This document shows positions 1 through 7,986 of a DNA stretch of 64,000 bases, piece after piece. Under the pieces are notes generated by a model. That model was not told the origin of the DNA. It saw nothing but the letters and a program-made list of their open reading frames with translations, and ran no database searches. Position 1 is the stretch's first letter. Every line of letters starts with the position of its first letter. The translations under genes were made by a program, and so were the position numbers. The stretch is taken from NCBI GenBank assembly GCA_949290355.1, contig CASERN010000011.1, positions 857,865 to 921,864 of the forward strand, in the 5' to 3' direction. The stretch comes from an uncultured bacterium (GTDB lineage Bacteria; Cyanobacteriota; Vampirovibrionia; Gastranaerophilales; Gastranaerophilaceae).

Positions 1-482
1 TTTACCATATCTAATTCCGGTAAAGACGAAGTATACGTCATAGCACGTGTTATTTTAAATCTGTCAATAATATGTTGTTTAAAAAAATGCTTAATACCTT
101 TGAAACCATTATTAGTAATAGTTGCAAAATTAGATTTACCAAATGAACTATTTTTTACATAGCTGGTTACATCATCACCAAATTGTCCAACTTTATAATG
201 GATTGTATTTTCATAATTCCCTCTTGATTTATTTGCGTATATATCCATCCCTTTAGATATAGCAAACCAAGCAGGAATCCCAATTCCTGCAGTATATAAC
301 ATTCCTTTAGGATCATCTGTAGTTTCTGATACCCTATTTGCAACATATGTATCTTGAACATTTTGCTTTAACAATTCAGGATTAACAGCCTGCATAGGCA
401 CTTGAGGCTGATTTCCTTGTTGCGGTGATACAGCCGAAAACTGAGGATTATTTAACTTATCATTATATATATTATTGAACAT
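1..482 (-). CDS. Hypothetical protein, N-terminal part (runs off left edge)
   Basis: An open frame of at least 160 codons starts at the ATG at 482 and continues without a stop to base 1, so the C-terminus is missing. A purine-rich GGGGA site lies four bases before the start. The protein begins with a short polar stretch that contains NPQFSAVSPQQ, then has a segment around residues 58-75 rich in G, A, I and W that could contact membrane. I do not recognise a family. The N-terminus resembles the short F-containing leaders of other hypothetical proteins in this window. Function unknown. Confidence 0.6.
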   Translation of the reverse strand, partial: MFNNIYNDKLNNPQFSAVSPQQGNQPQVPMQAVNPELLKQNVQDTYVANRVSETTDDPKGMLYTAGIGIPAWFAISKGMDIYANKSRGNYENTIHYKVGQFGDDVTSYVKNSSFGKSNFATITNNGFKGIKHFFKQHIIDRFKITRAMTYTSSLPELDMV

Positions 483-651
483 AGTTCCCCTATTTTCCCT
501 ATATTATTAATAAAACAAAAAAGAACAAATTATTGCCATATAAAATTATATGTAAAGAAATGTAACAAGTTTAAGCTTTTTTGAAATTATACATTTTTTA
601 TATACTTTATATATACACAAGCGATAAATAAATAAGATTGAGAGGCATAAT

Positions 652-816
652 ATGGCAGTAGCAAATTTAAAAAAAATTGATGACAAATTAAAAAATATCT
701 ACGAAAATCAAGTTACAGTCAACAACAATCAGCCTTTTGAAGATCGTTCAGAATTGCTTTTTGCTCAAATGAATTTTATTGCAATGGCAAATAAACAAGC
801 TTTACATTTAATTTAA
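652..816 (+). CDS. Small hypothetical protein, 54 aa
   Basis: The ATG at 652 is preceded by a good ribosome site (GAGAGG, six bases upstream) and the frame ends at TAA 814-816. The product is a soluble, mostly polar 54-aa protein (MAVANLKKIDDKLKNIYENQ at the start; ends in MANKQALHLI). It has no signal peptide or membrane segment. It stands alone between a divergent gene and a terminator. It is below the size usually called automatically. I do not recognise it; support is the ribosome site, the frame and the terminator that follows. Confidence 0.5.
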   Translation: MAVANLKKIDDKLKNIYENQVTVNNNQPFEDRSELLFAQMNFIAMANKQALHLI

Positions 817-858
817 CACATTTTAACTCCAATTAATTTTTCCCCTACAAATTTTGTA

Positions 859-890
859 CCTGATTTCAGAAGAAATCAGGTTTTCTTTTT
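859..890 (+). terminator. Intrinsic terminator after the 54-aa gene
   Basis: An 8-bp stem CCTGATTT/AAATCAGG with a six-base loop (859-880) is followed by TTTTCTTTTT. It ends the small transcript before nadD. Confidence 0.8.
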
Positions 891-894
891 ATTG

Positions 895-900
895 TATAAT
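895..900 (+). promoter_or_regulatory. -10 box of nadD, near-leaderless
   Basis: TATAAT lies nine bases before the nadD ATG at 910, directly behind the terminator. No Shine-Dalgarno site is visible before that ATG, so the transcript would have a leader of only a few bases or none. A -35 box is not convincing. Confidence 0.5.
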
Positions 901-909
901 AAAACTATT

Positions 910-1506
910 ATGAAATTATGCGTATTTTCTGGAACATTTAATCCTATTCATAATGCACATCTTAAAATGGCAGAATATGTTATTACGCATTACGAATTTG
1001 ATAAAATTTTATTCATACCTGCGTATAAACCTCCACATAAAAACTACTCAAAAGAAATGTGCAAGCACAGGTACAAAATGGTCCAACTTGCAATAAAAAA
1101 TAATCCGCATTTTGAAATATCTGATATTGAATTTAAAAATGAAGGTAAATCATATTCCTATCTTACAGCTATAGAATTGTACAAAAAATACAATATTGAT
1201 GGAAAAATTAATTTCATTATAGGTACAGATGCTTTTGAAAAGATTGAAAGCTGGTATGAGACAGATAAGTTTAAAAATCTTGTTGATTTTATTATTTTTA
1301 TACGAGAAAATGAGTCTGTAAATTTTGATAGATTAAAAGATAAAGGTTACAATTTTAAATTTGCGAAAATGCCTTTTATTGATATATCTTCAACAGAAAT
1401 AAGAGAGAAAATCGCAAAAAAAGAAGATTTTAATAATTTATTACCTAAAGAAGTAGAGGAATACATAAAAGAAAATGGATTATACACAAATAAAAACTTG
1501 GCTTAA
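910..1506 (+). CDS. nadD: Nicotinate-nucleotide adenylyltransferase
   Basis: NadD transfers AMP from ATP to nicotinate mononucleotide, making deamido-NAD in NAD biosynthesis. The 198-aa product begins with the nucleotidyltransferase GTFNPIHNAH motif (GxFxPxHxGH-type) at residues 7-16, has FIPAYKPPHK and FIIGTDAFEKIESW, and ends with the ISSTEIREK motif typical of the family. I chose ATG 910 because it puts the conserved strand at the N-terminus; a TTG at 892 is also in frame. Its end overlaps the next gene by 32 bases, and nadD-yqeK is a common bacterial pair. Length is normal. Confidence 0.93.
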   Translation: MKLCVFSGTFNPIHNAHLKMAEYVITHYEFDKILFIPAYKPPHKNYSKEMCKHRYKMVQLAIKNNPHFEISDIEFKNEGKSYSYLTAIELYKKYNIDGKINFIIGTDAFEKIESWYETDKFKNLVDFIIFIRENESVNFDRLKDKGYNFKFAKMPFIDISSTEIREKIAKKEDFNNLLPKEVEEYIKENGLYTNKNLA

Positions 1507-2050
1507 GGAAAATTTAAACGAAAAACGATATATTCATACACTGGGCACTGCAGAATGCGCTAAATATTTAGCTAAAAAATTCAACTTAGACTTTGAAAAA
1601 GCTTATCTTGCAGGATTATTACACGATTGCGCAAAATGTTTTTCAAATGAAAAGCTATTAGATATTATTCACAAAAATCTTGATGTTGAAGAATGTGAAA
1701 TGCTAAATTATAAAACTTTACACGCACCAGTAAGTGCCTACATCGCAGAAAAAGAATTTAATATAACAGACAAAGAAATACTATCAGCAATTAGATGGCA
1801 TACACTCGGTAAACTTGAAATGACAGATTTTGAAAAAATTGTATTTCTTGCCGACAAAATAGAACCAAATACCAGAGACAAAGAATACTCTGATAAAATT
1901 CAAGCCATTTTACAAGAAGAAAATGGTTTGAATAAAGCTCTTTTAATATGTTATAAAGAAACAATAAAAAGTTTAGTAAAAAGAGATTTAAAAATCTGTA
2001 TATTAACTGTAGATATTTACAATAAACTTCAAGATATAGTCCAAAAATAG
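1475..2050 (+). CDS. yqeK: HD-domain hydrolase, YqeK family (Ap4A hydrolase)
   Basis: The 191-aa protein has the HD motif LLHDCAKC near residue 50, an upstream His in RYIHTLGTAECA, and a later RWHTLG and ADKIEPNTR, which together match the YqeK family. Members of this family cleave diadenosine tetraphosphate symmetrically to two ADP using a di-iron HD centre. It overlaps nadD and is almost certainly cotranscribed with it, as in Firmicutes. The start used gives a normal YqeK length. The protein is cytosolic with no signal peptide. The family assignment is confident; the substrate is inferred from characterised homologues. Confidence 0.88.
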   Translation: MDYTQIKTWLKENLNEKRYIHTLGTAECAKYLAKKFNLDFEKAYLAGLLHDCAKCFSNEKLLDIIHKNLDVEECEMLNYKTLHAPVSAYIAEKEFNITDKEILSAIRWHTLGKLEMTDFEKIVFLADKIEPNTRDKEYSDKIQAILQEENGLNKALLICYKETIKSLVKRDLKICILTVDIYNKLQDIVQK

Positions 2051-2090
2051 CATGTTCATGGTAAAATATATTCAAAGTGAGGATGATTGA

Positions 2091-4328
2091 ATGAAAGTAT
2101 TGGAAATTAAGAATAATTTAGTAAAAATTGCCTACGATGTTAATGATAATTTAGCACTTTCAGGATTTGTTATCATTGAAGATTCTAACAATCCCTATGT
2201 TGCTCAGGTAATGAATATTAAAGCCGATACTGTAACAAACTATGCGATAGTTAAACTGCTATTTACATTTGATAAGGAAGGAATTTTAAAAAATTATAAC
2301 GGGACAATTCCTTCTCTAAAATCAACTGTAACAAAACTTCCATCAAACGAGCTTTTAGATGTTATACCTGTGAAAAATCCAATTAAACTTGGAGAACTTG
2401 CTCAGCAAGATGTATCTCTAGAACTTGACAATACTATTTTTGAAAACAATCTTCTTATTTGTTCTGATAATAATGAAAATACAAATCTTATTATTAATAA
2501 TTTTGCGAAACAGATAAAAAATAAAACAGTAATATTCGATACCGACGGATTAATCGATTGTAAAGAAAAAATTGTATTTGGAAAAGATTTTAAATTACCC
2601 CTAAATTATGACAGTATCAATTTTATTTACGATAATGATTTAGAAGATGTTGATGCTACAAGCAAAGCAATTATTCAAGATATATTTTTAGAAGTTCAAG
2701 AATACACAAGGACTTTACCAGAAGGCTTTATACCTTTTGAAACTTTCTTTAACGTTGTAGATCAACAATACAAAGAAACAAAAATCACACAACTTGTATT
2801 ACTAAAAAATAAACTACTTAAATATAAAGAATTAAATATTTTTGCCCAGACATTAAAAGATGTTTTGGATTTAAGCATTGCAATAGAAAATGCAGACAAT
2901 ATAGTTATTGACATCTCAAATATTCCTGATGATATACAAAAAGAAGTTATTACTTACATTTACAAGGTAATGAATAACATCAAAGCAGATATTTACTCAT
3001 TCATAAAAGTAAATAACAGCACTACTAAGAAGCTATTAAAAACACTTATAGCACGTACTAATGTATATACTACAATTATATGTCCGCATGAATATAAGTA
3101 TATAAATGAAGTTAAAGGAATAGCTCAAAACATAATATTATTTGCACCAATAACTTTGCAACATGATTTTTCATCTTATAATACATTCCTTAACAAATTA
3201 AACCCTAAAGAATTTATAATATATGGAGCTCACACTCAAAATATCCCACTAATTGTTGAGCTTGAAGAAATAGACAATTTTACTAATAAGGATGATAAAA
3301 TCCTAGAAGATGAAAAAAAAGAAGATAATATAGAAAAAACAGAAAATACTGTAACAGAACAAACAAATGAAATTTCAATAGAATCAGATGTTGATAATAA
3401 TACAGAAGAACCTGTTATAGAGCAAAATAATAATATCTCAGATGAAACAACAGACGATATTGAAATATATGAAGAAGAATCTCAAGAGCCTGAAGTCATT
3501 GAAGAAGAAGAATCTATAGAATATCCGGATATTCAATATCCTGATATAACTGTTGATGAGGAAGTTAATCCGCAAAATGATAATGAGACAGAGCTTATAT
3601 CAATTGATGAAGATATTAATATTCAAGACAATCATATTCCAAATATCTTAGCAGAAGAAGATGATACTTCTGAACAAATTTATACTGAAGAAAATGATAC
3701 TTCATTAGACGACTCTGAAACTTTTGATGAAAGCAATATAATTGAAGAAGAACAAGTTCTTGAAGAACCTGAAATTGATTCAAATGATATAGAAAACATA
3801 TACGAAGAACCTGAAACCACAATAGAAGAGCCTGAAATTGACTATTCTGTTGAAGATATAGATTTAGATGAAAATTTCTTAGAACAAAACGAAGATAATG
3901 AAGTTCAAGAAAACCACGATGAGCTAGTTGAAAAAGTATCAAAAGATGTTGATAGAGCATTTTATGAAAAATTACCATCTGAAGATGATATCATCGTAGA
4001 AAGTTTAGAAGAACCTGAAATGGATGAATTAACAGAAGATGATCTTAATTTAATCGGGGATGTAACATCAGATAATCCCAATCAAGTAAATGAATTTGCA
4101 GAAGAAACAGAACAAACTCCAGTACTACCTATTTATGCGGCAGATGATACAGAAGAAAAAAATAATAACTTACAGCCAGGAGATAAAGTATCAACACCAA
4201 AGTACGGAGAAGGAATAGTTGAAAAAATGATTAAATATGGCAATAAAACACTTTGCTCCATAGACTTTCCAAATATCGGGAGAAGACTTTTAGATCCTAC
4301 TATGAGTGAAATAACAAAATTATCTTAA
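2091..4328 (+). CDS. HerA-like protein with degenerate P-loop, acidic linker and PcrA-type C-terminal domain
   Basis: A 745-aa protein with site GTGAGG before ATG. Residues 1-110 look like the HAS-barrel at the front of HerA-family ATPases. Where HerA has its Walker A loop, residues 122-132 read LLICSDNNENT, with no GxGKT. The Walker-B-like strand IVIDISNIPDDIQ (about residue 271) and a later ILFAPI...GAHTQNIPLIVEL segment still resemble HerA. Residues ~395-690 are highly acidic and low-complexity. The last ~50 residues (GDKVSTPKYGEGIVEKM ... IDFPNIGRRLLDP) resemble the Tudor-like tail of PcrA/UvrD that binds RNA polymerase. It follows yqeK by 40 bases. Role unknown; probably not an active ATPase. 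Confidence 0.6.
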   Translation: MKVLEIKNNLVKIAYDVNDNLALSGFVIIEDSNNPYVAQVMNIKADTVTNYAIVKLLFTFDKEGILKNYNGTIPSLKSTVTKLPSNELLDVIPVKNPIKLGELAQQDVSLELDNTIFENNLLICSDNNENTNLIINNFAKQIKNKTVIFDTDGLIDCKEKIVFGKDFKLPLNYDSINFIYDNDLEDVDATSKAIIQDIFLEVQEYTRTLPEGFIPFETFFNVVDQQYKETKITQLVLLKNKLLKYKELNIFAQTLKDVLDLSIAIENADNIVIDISNIPDDIQKEVITYIYKVMNNIKADIYSFIKVNNSTTKKLLKTLIARTNVYTTIICPHEYKYINEVKGIAQNIILFAPITLQHDFSSYNTFLNKLNPKEFIIYGAHTQNIPLIVELEEIDNFTNKDDKILEDEKKEDNIEKTENTVTEQTNEISIESDVDNNTEEPVIEQNNNISDETTDDIEIYEEESQEPEVIEEEESIEYPDIQYPDITVDEEVNPQNDNETELISIDEDINIQDNHIPNILAEEDDTSEQIYTEENDTSLDDSETFDESNIIEEEQVLEEPEIDSNDIENIYEEPETTIEEPEIDYSVEDIDLDENFLEQNEDNEVQENHDELVEKVSKDVDRAFYEKLPSEDDIIVESLEEPEMDELTEDDLNLIGDVTSDNPNQVNEFAEETEQTPVLPIYAADDTEEKNNNLQPGDKVSTPKYGEGIVEKMIKYGNKTLCSIDFPNIGRRLLDPTMSEITKLS

Positions 4329-4670
4329 AGTAGATGCTCCCTTTAGATATACAAATTTCGGAGAGAAACACTCATCACAATTAACAACTATTAGAACTCT
4401 TAGGCATTTTGCTAATGAATTTGGAACATTTAATTCATGAAAGCACATCATTGCAACATCTTTCCATCCCATATCAATCCTAGCAAATTTAGCCGGGAAA
4501 GCTGCATTTAGATCATCAGTCAAAGTAAAAATTACATGAGAAATCATCTTAGTATCAATTTGATTTACTTTCAAAATTTCGCTAAGTAGTTCAATTGTGG
4601 CGACTTTAATAGATTCTATTGTGTTATCATCAACAGTAATTGCACCTCTTATACCTTTAACAATATTCAT
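4320..4670 (-). CDS. aroH: Monofunctional chorismate mutase, AroH type
   Basis: The 116-aa product converts chorismate to prephenate for phenylalanine and tyrosine synthesis. It matches the small trimeric AroH fold: KGIRGAITVDDNT near the start (active-site Arg), TLTDDLNAAFPAKFAR, GWKDVAMMCFHELNV with the catalytic-region Glu, LAKCLRVLIVVN with the second Arg, and FVYLKGASTLR at the end. An AGGAAAAG site precedes ATG 4670. Its stop overlaps the convergent upstream gene by nine bases. Next on the same strand is fmt. Length is typical for AroH; assignment is confident. Confidence 0.9.
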   Translation of the reverse strand: MNIVKGIRGAITVDDNTIESIKVATIELLSEILKVNQIDTKMISHVIFTLTDDLNAAFPAKFARIDMGWKDVAMMCFHELNVPNSLAKCLRVLIVVNCDECFSPKFVYLKGASTLR

Positions 4671-4685
4671 AATCTTTTCCTACAA

Positions 4686-5618
4686 TTATTTAACAATACA
4701 ATCACTAATATTTTTTAACCCGTTTGCCCAATCTTTTGCAAACATTTCACCTTTACCCTCAGGTTTAACTTTTATCAATAGTAAGCAATCCTTTCCACAA
4801 CCTACTTGTATACCTTCTTTAGAAACTTTAACAAATTTTCCGCATTCTCCAGGCTCTTTAATAACACGAGTTTCTAAAACCTTAATAATTTTACCATTTA
4901 AAGTAAAATAAGCAGAAGGAAATTTATAAATACCTCTAACTAAATTATGTATTTCTTCTGCAGAATTAGACCAATCAATACAAGTTTCTTCCTTAGTTAA
5001 TTTATTTGCCATACATACACAATCCTCAGATTGCTTTTGAGGCATCAATGTTTTATTAATTAAACCAATCAAAGTTTCTTCAATTAATTTTGGAGATTTT
5101 TCACTGATAATATTGAATAAATCAACACAATTCATATCATCAGGAATATCAATAATTTCTTTCATACAAACATCACCGCAATCAAGACCTAATTCAGTAA
5201 TCATTGTACAAATACCAGTTTGTTTATCCCCATTTATAATTGCTCTTTGGATAGGATTTGCACCCCTATATTTAGGTAGCAAGGATGCATGCAAATTTAT
5301 TGTTTCATATTTTGGTATATCTAGCACATCTTGAGATAAAATTTGTCCAAAAGCAAATGTTACAAAAAAATCTGGATTCAATTTTTTCAAATTTTCTTGC
5401 ACTTCAAAATCTTTTCTTATAGATTTTGGCTGAAAAACTGGTAGATTATTTGACAAAGCAAATTCTTTAATCGGAGACATTGAAATTTTGTGTCCTCTGC
5501 CTGCAGGTTTATCAGGCTGAGTTACAACAGCAAGCACGTTTATATTACTTGAATTATAGAGATATTCCAAAGATTTTAATGCAATAGCAGGTGTGCCGAA
5601 AAAAACTATATTAATCAT
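4686..5618 (-). CDS. fmt: Methionyl-tRNA formyltransferase
   Basis: Formylates initiator Met-tRNA with 10-formyl-tetrahydrofolate. The 310-aa protein starts MINIVFFGTP and has the hallmark NLHASLLPKYRGANPIQ (catalytic Asn and His), followed by GLDCGDV with the catalytic Asp, and a C-terminal oligonucleotide-binding domain starting near RGIYKFPSAYF. I use ATG 5618 rather than an upstream in-frame ATG because it matches the family start. It overlaps def by eight bases (ATGATTAA), so formylation and deformylation enzymes are translated together. It lies just upstream of aroH on the same strand. Length is normal. Confidence 0.95.
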   Translation of the reverse strand: MINIVFFGTPAIALKSLEYLYNSSNINVLAVVTQPDKPAGRGHKISMSPIKEFALSNNLPVFQPKSIRKDFEVQENLKKLNPDFFVTFAFGQILSQDVLDIPKYETINLHASLLPKYRGANPIQRAIINGDKQTGICTMITELGLDCGDVCMKEIIDIPDDMNCVDLFNIISEKSPKLIEETLIGLINKTLMPQKQSEDCVCMANKLTKEETCIDWSNSAEEIHNLVRGIYKFPSAYFTLNGKIIKVLETRVIKEPGECGKFVKVSKEGIQVGCGKDCLLLIKVKPEGKGEMFAKDWANGLKNISDCIVK

Positions 5619-6180
5619 TTTTATTTTCAAGCTCCTTATCAATTTCTGGTTCATCAACAAGCTTTTCAGGCTCTAATGGAGGCAAATTATGTTTTGCTAA
5701 TATCTCATCAGTTTCAAATCTATTTACGCAATGATCTATAAACAAAATACCATCAAGATGATCATTTTCATGTTGAATAGCACGAGCTAAAAGACATCCA
5801 TCTTTTGCTTCAATTACAAAAGGTCTGCCATGTCTATCCAGAGCTTTTACCATAATATTTGCATACCTTTTAACATCAGTATATGCTTCAGGAAAGCTTA
5901 TGCAACCTTCTTGAGCAACTACTGCTCCTGATTTTTTTATAATTTTTGGGTTTATAAATACTATCGGATTAAGCGGTTCATCATTCTTTGACACATCAAC
6001 AACAAATACACGATAATTAACACCAATTTGAGGAGCGGCCATTCCTACTCCATTTTTAGCATACATAGTATCCAATAAGTCCTGAACAAGATCTTGTATT
6101 TTTTTAGATACTTTATGCACTTCTTTTGAAGGTTCTCTTAAAGATTTTTCACCATATTGCAAAACTCGTTTTACAGACAT
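5611..6180 (-). CDS. def: Peptide deformylase
   Basis: Removes the formyl group from the N-terminus of new proteins. All three motifs are present in the 189-aa product: GVGMAAPQIGV (motif 1), EGCISFPE with the metal-binding Cys (motif 2), and QHENDHLDG, the HExxH motif with two metal His and the catalytic Glu (motif 3). An AAAGAGG ribosome site precedes ATG 6180. It is the first gene of the def-fmt-aroH run on this strand. The C-terminal tail is acidic and lysine-rich (about 20 residues) and is probably disordered. Confidence 0.95.
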   Translation of the reverse strand: MSVKRVLQYGEKSLREPSKEVHKVSKKIQDLVQDLLDTMYAKNGVGMAAPQIGVNYRVFVVDVSKNDEPLNPIVFINPKIIKKSGAVVAQEGCISFPEAYTDVKRYANIMVKALDRHGRPFVIEAKDGCLLARAIQHENDHLDGILFIDHCVNRFETDEILAKHNLPPLEPEKLVDEPEIDKELENKND

Positions 6181-6287
6181 ATATACTACCTCTTTAAAAT
6201 TATATCTATTAATGAATTGAATTTATCATATACATATAAGATAAAACTCAAACAATCCAACTACTTAGTAGTATAGCATAAAAAAGA

Positions 6288-6956
6288 TTATCTTACATTA
6301 AGAAACTTATGGACTTGGGGAATCAATCTTACATTTTTATACTTATCTAAAAATAAATTTAAAGTTTTTTGAGCAAATTGAGAAGAAACAGACATATTAT
6401 CCTCTATCATTTCAGGTTGGAGAATCAATTCTATACCATATTTATTTCCAAGAGAGCAACATTGCTGAATTTCTTCATCACTTATTTTTTCATTAAAAAC
6501 AATTTTAGCAAATGTTTCAACACCACTACAATTTTTAAAAAATTCATCATGGAATTTATAAGAATTTTTAATACCGGAAGCACTTTCAAGCTTTATATCA
6601 GCAGATATAATATCAATAAATGTTTTTATTTCCAACAATTTATCAGCAAGAGTAGCGTTTGTCTCTAAGTAAACTTTAGAATTTACCATAGGCAAAAAAT
6701 CCTTCAAAAACTCGACTGATAACAATGGCTCGCCTCCTGTCAAAGAAACAGAATGAATTGTTCTATGCTTGTTTACGATTTGAGCTAAATCACAAGGAGT
6801 ATATTCTAAATAGTTTTCTTCAGCTAAAAAATCTGTATCACAATAATTGCATTTCAGATTACAATTGCAAAACCTGATAAAAAGCTGTTTATATCCGACA
6901 TATGGGCCTTCGCCTTGGATTGATTCAAATATTTCTTTAATCTTAATACTATTCAT
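6288..6956 (-). CDS. queE: 7-carboxy-7-deazaguanine synthase
   Basis: A radical SAM enzyme that contracts the ring of 6-carboxy-tetrahydropterin in queuosine/preQ0 synthesis. The 222-aa product opens with IKEIFESIQGEGPYVGYKQ, the QueE signature, followed by the cluster motif CNLKCNYC (CxxxCxxC) and TGGEPLL. The position of the first Cys directly after FIRFCN is typical. It overlaps the upstream DnaJ-like gene by eight bases, so the two are cotranscribed. No queC or queD is next to it. Confident by motif and length. Confidence 0.9.
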   Translation of the reverse strand: MNSIKIKEIFESIQGEGPYVGYKQLFIRFCNCNLKCNYCDTDFLAEENYLEYTPCDLAQIVNKHRTIHSVSLTGGEPLLSVEFLKDFLPMVNSKVYLETNATLADKLLEIKTFIDIISADIKLESASGIKNSYKFHDEFFKNCSGVETFAKIVFNEKISDEEIQQCCSLGNKYGIELILQPEMIEDNMSVSSQFAQKTLNLFLDKYKNVRLIPQVHKFLNVR

Positions 6957-7965
6957 TTAATAAATTCTCTCTTATATTTTGTGATGAAATTTTCTTTAAC
7001 TTTTCGTATAATCTTATTTCATCATCCGACAAAGAACAAGGAATTTCAATATGCACAATTACAATCATATCTCCAATTTTTCCATTCTTATCAATTCCTT
7101 GACCTGCTAAGCGGAATTTTTGTCCTGAATGCGTATTAGCAGGAATTTTCAATGACAATTTTTCATTAAATGAAGGAATAGTTATACTTCCGCCAAGAAC
7201 AGCTTCAAACGGATTTATTGGGACATTATAGACAACATCATTTCCTTCAAAAGATATTCTTGAATTGGGTTCAATTTTTATCTTTAAATATAAATCGCCA
7301 TTTTTACCGCCATCTTTGCCTGCAGAACCTTCTTTTGCAATACGCAATTTTGTACCGTTTTTTACATTCTTTGGGATTTTTACATTTATTTTTTTATGTT
7401 CAATTTTTTCGCCTGTACCATCACAAAATTTGCACTTTGTTCCGTTTATAAACTTACGGCCAAAACAATTTGGACATTCAGAAGCATGCATTACATTAAT
7501 CACTCTTTGAGTACCGTTAACAGATTCTTTTAATGTTATTGAAATTTCTTCAATTATATCCTTACCATTTTGAGGAGTAATTGTATCTTTTTTATCTTGT
7601 TTCTTACTTAAGTTATCAAAAAATGTATTAAATTTTTTAGCAGCTTCTTCTTTTTTATATTTAAAATCAGCTTTTTTATTTGAAGTTGAATATTTATTAT
7701 ATGAGTATTGATCTTTTTTATAAGAATCACTTTTTTCTTCTTTTTTAGGAGAAGATTTAAAAAATCCGTTTATTGTATCATAATTTATTTTCTTTTTCGG
7801 ATCAGATAGAACTTCATATGCCTCAGTTATATCCTTAAATTTGGATGTTCCATAAGGATTTACGTCTGGGTGATATTTTCTTGCCAAATGTCGATATGCC
7901 AATTTTATCTCAGCATCTGAACTGTCTGGTGTAACTCCAAGAATAGAATAATAATTCTTCATCAT
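6949..7965 (-). CDS. DnaJ-family co-chaperone with a half-size zinc domain
   Basis: The 338-aa protein has an N-terminal J domain (NYYSILGV...RKYHPDVNPYG, with the HPD motif that stimulates DnaK), then a lysine/serine/tyrosine-rich linker in place of the usual Gly/Phe region (about residues 70-120), then two beta-sandwich substrate domains. The zinc segment has only two CxxC pairs, CPNCFG and CKFCDGTG, instead of the four in classical DnaJ, so at most one zinc site remains. No Shine-Dalgarno site is visible; AT-rich TATA-like sequence is immediately upstream, so the message may be leaderless. queE follows with an overlap. A DnaK partner is not in this window. Confidence 0.85.
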   Translation of the reverse strand: MMKNYYSILGVTPDSSDAEIKLAYRHLARKYHPDVNPYGTSKFKDITEAYEVLSDPKKKINYDTINGFFKSSPKKEEKSDSYKKDQYSYNKYSTSNKKADFKYKKEEAAKKFNTFFDNLSKKQDKKDTITPQNGKDIIEEISITLKESVNGTQRVINVMHASECPNCFGRKFINGTKCKFCDGTGEKIEHKKINVKIPKNVKNGTKLRIAKEGSAGKDGGKNGDLYLKIKIEPNSRISFEGNDVVYNVPINPFEAVLGGSITIPSFNEKLSLKIPANTHSGQKFRLAGQGIDKNGKIGDMIVIVHIEIPCSLSDDEIRLYEKLKKISSQNIRENLLNE

Positions 7966-7986
7966 ATAAATATATATAATGAAGTT

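Noticed and set aside
1791-2075. Open frames opposite yqeK and similar long reverse frames inside typA, clpB and other genes
   Set aside because: They lie in another frame of well-supported genes, have low-complexity or unlikely amino-acid make-up and no ribosome sites.
4320-4328. Overlap of the HerA-like gene and aroH as a possible frameshift or fusion
   Set aside because: The genes are convergent on opposite strands with intact ends, so the nine-base overlap is ordinary.
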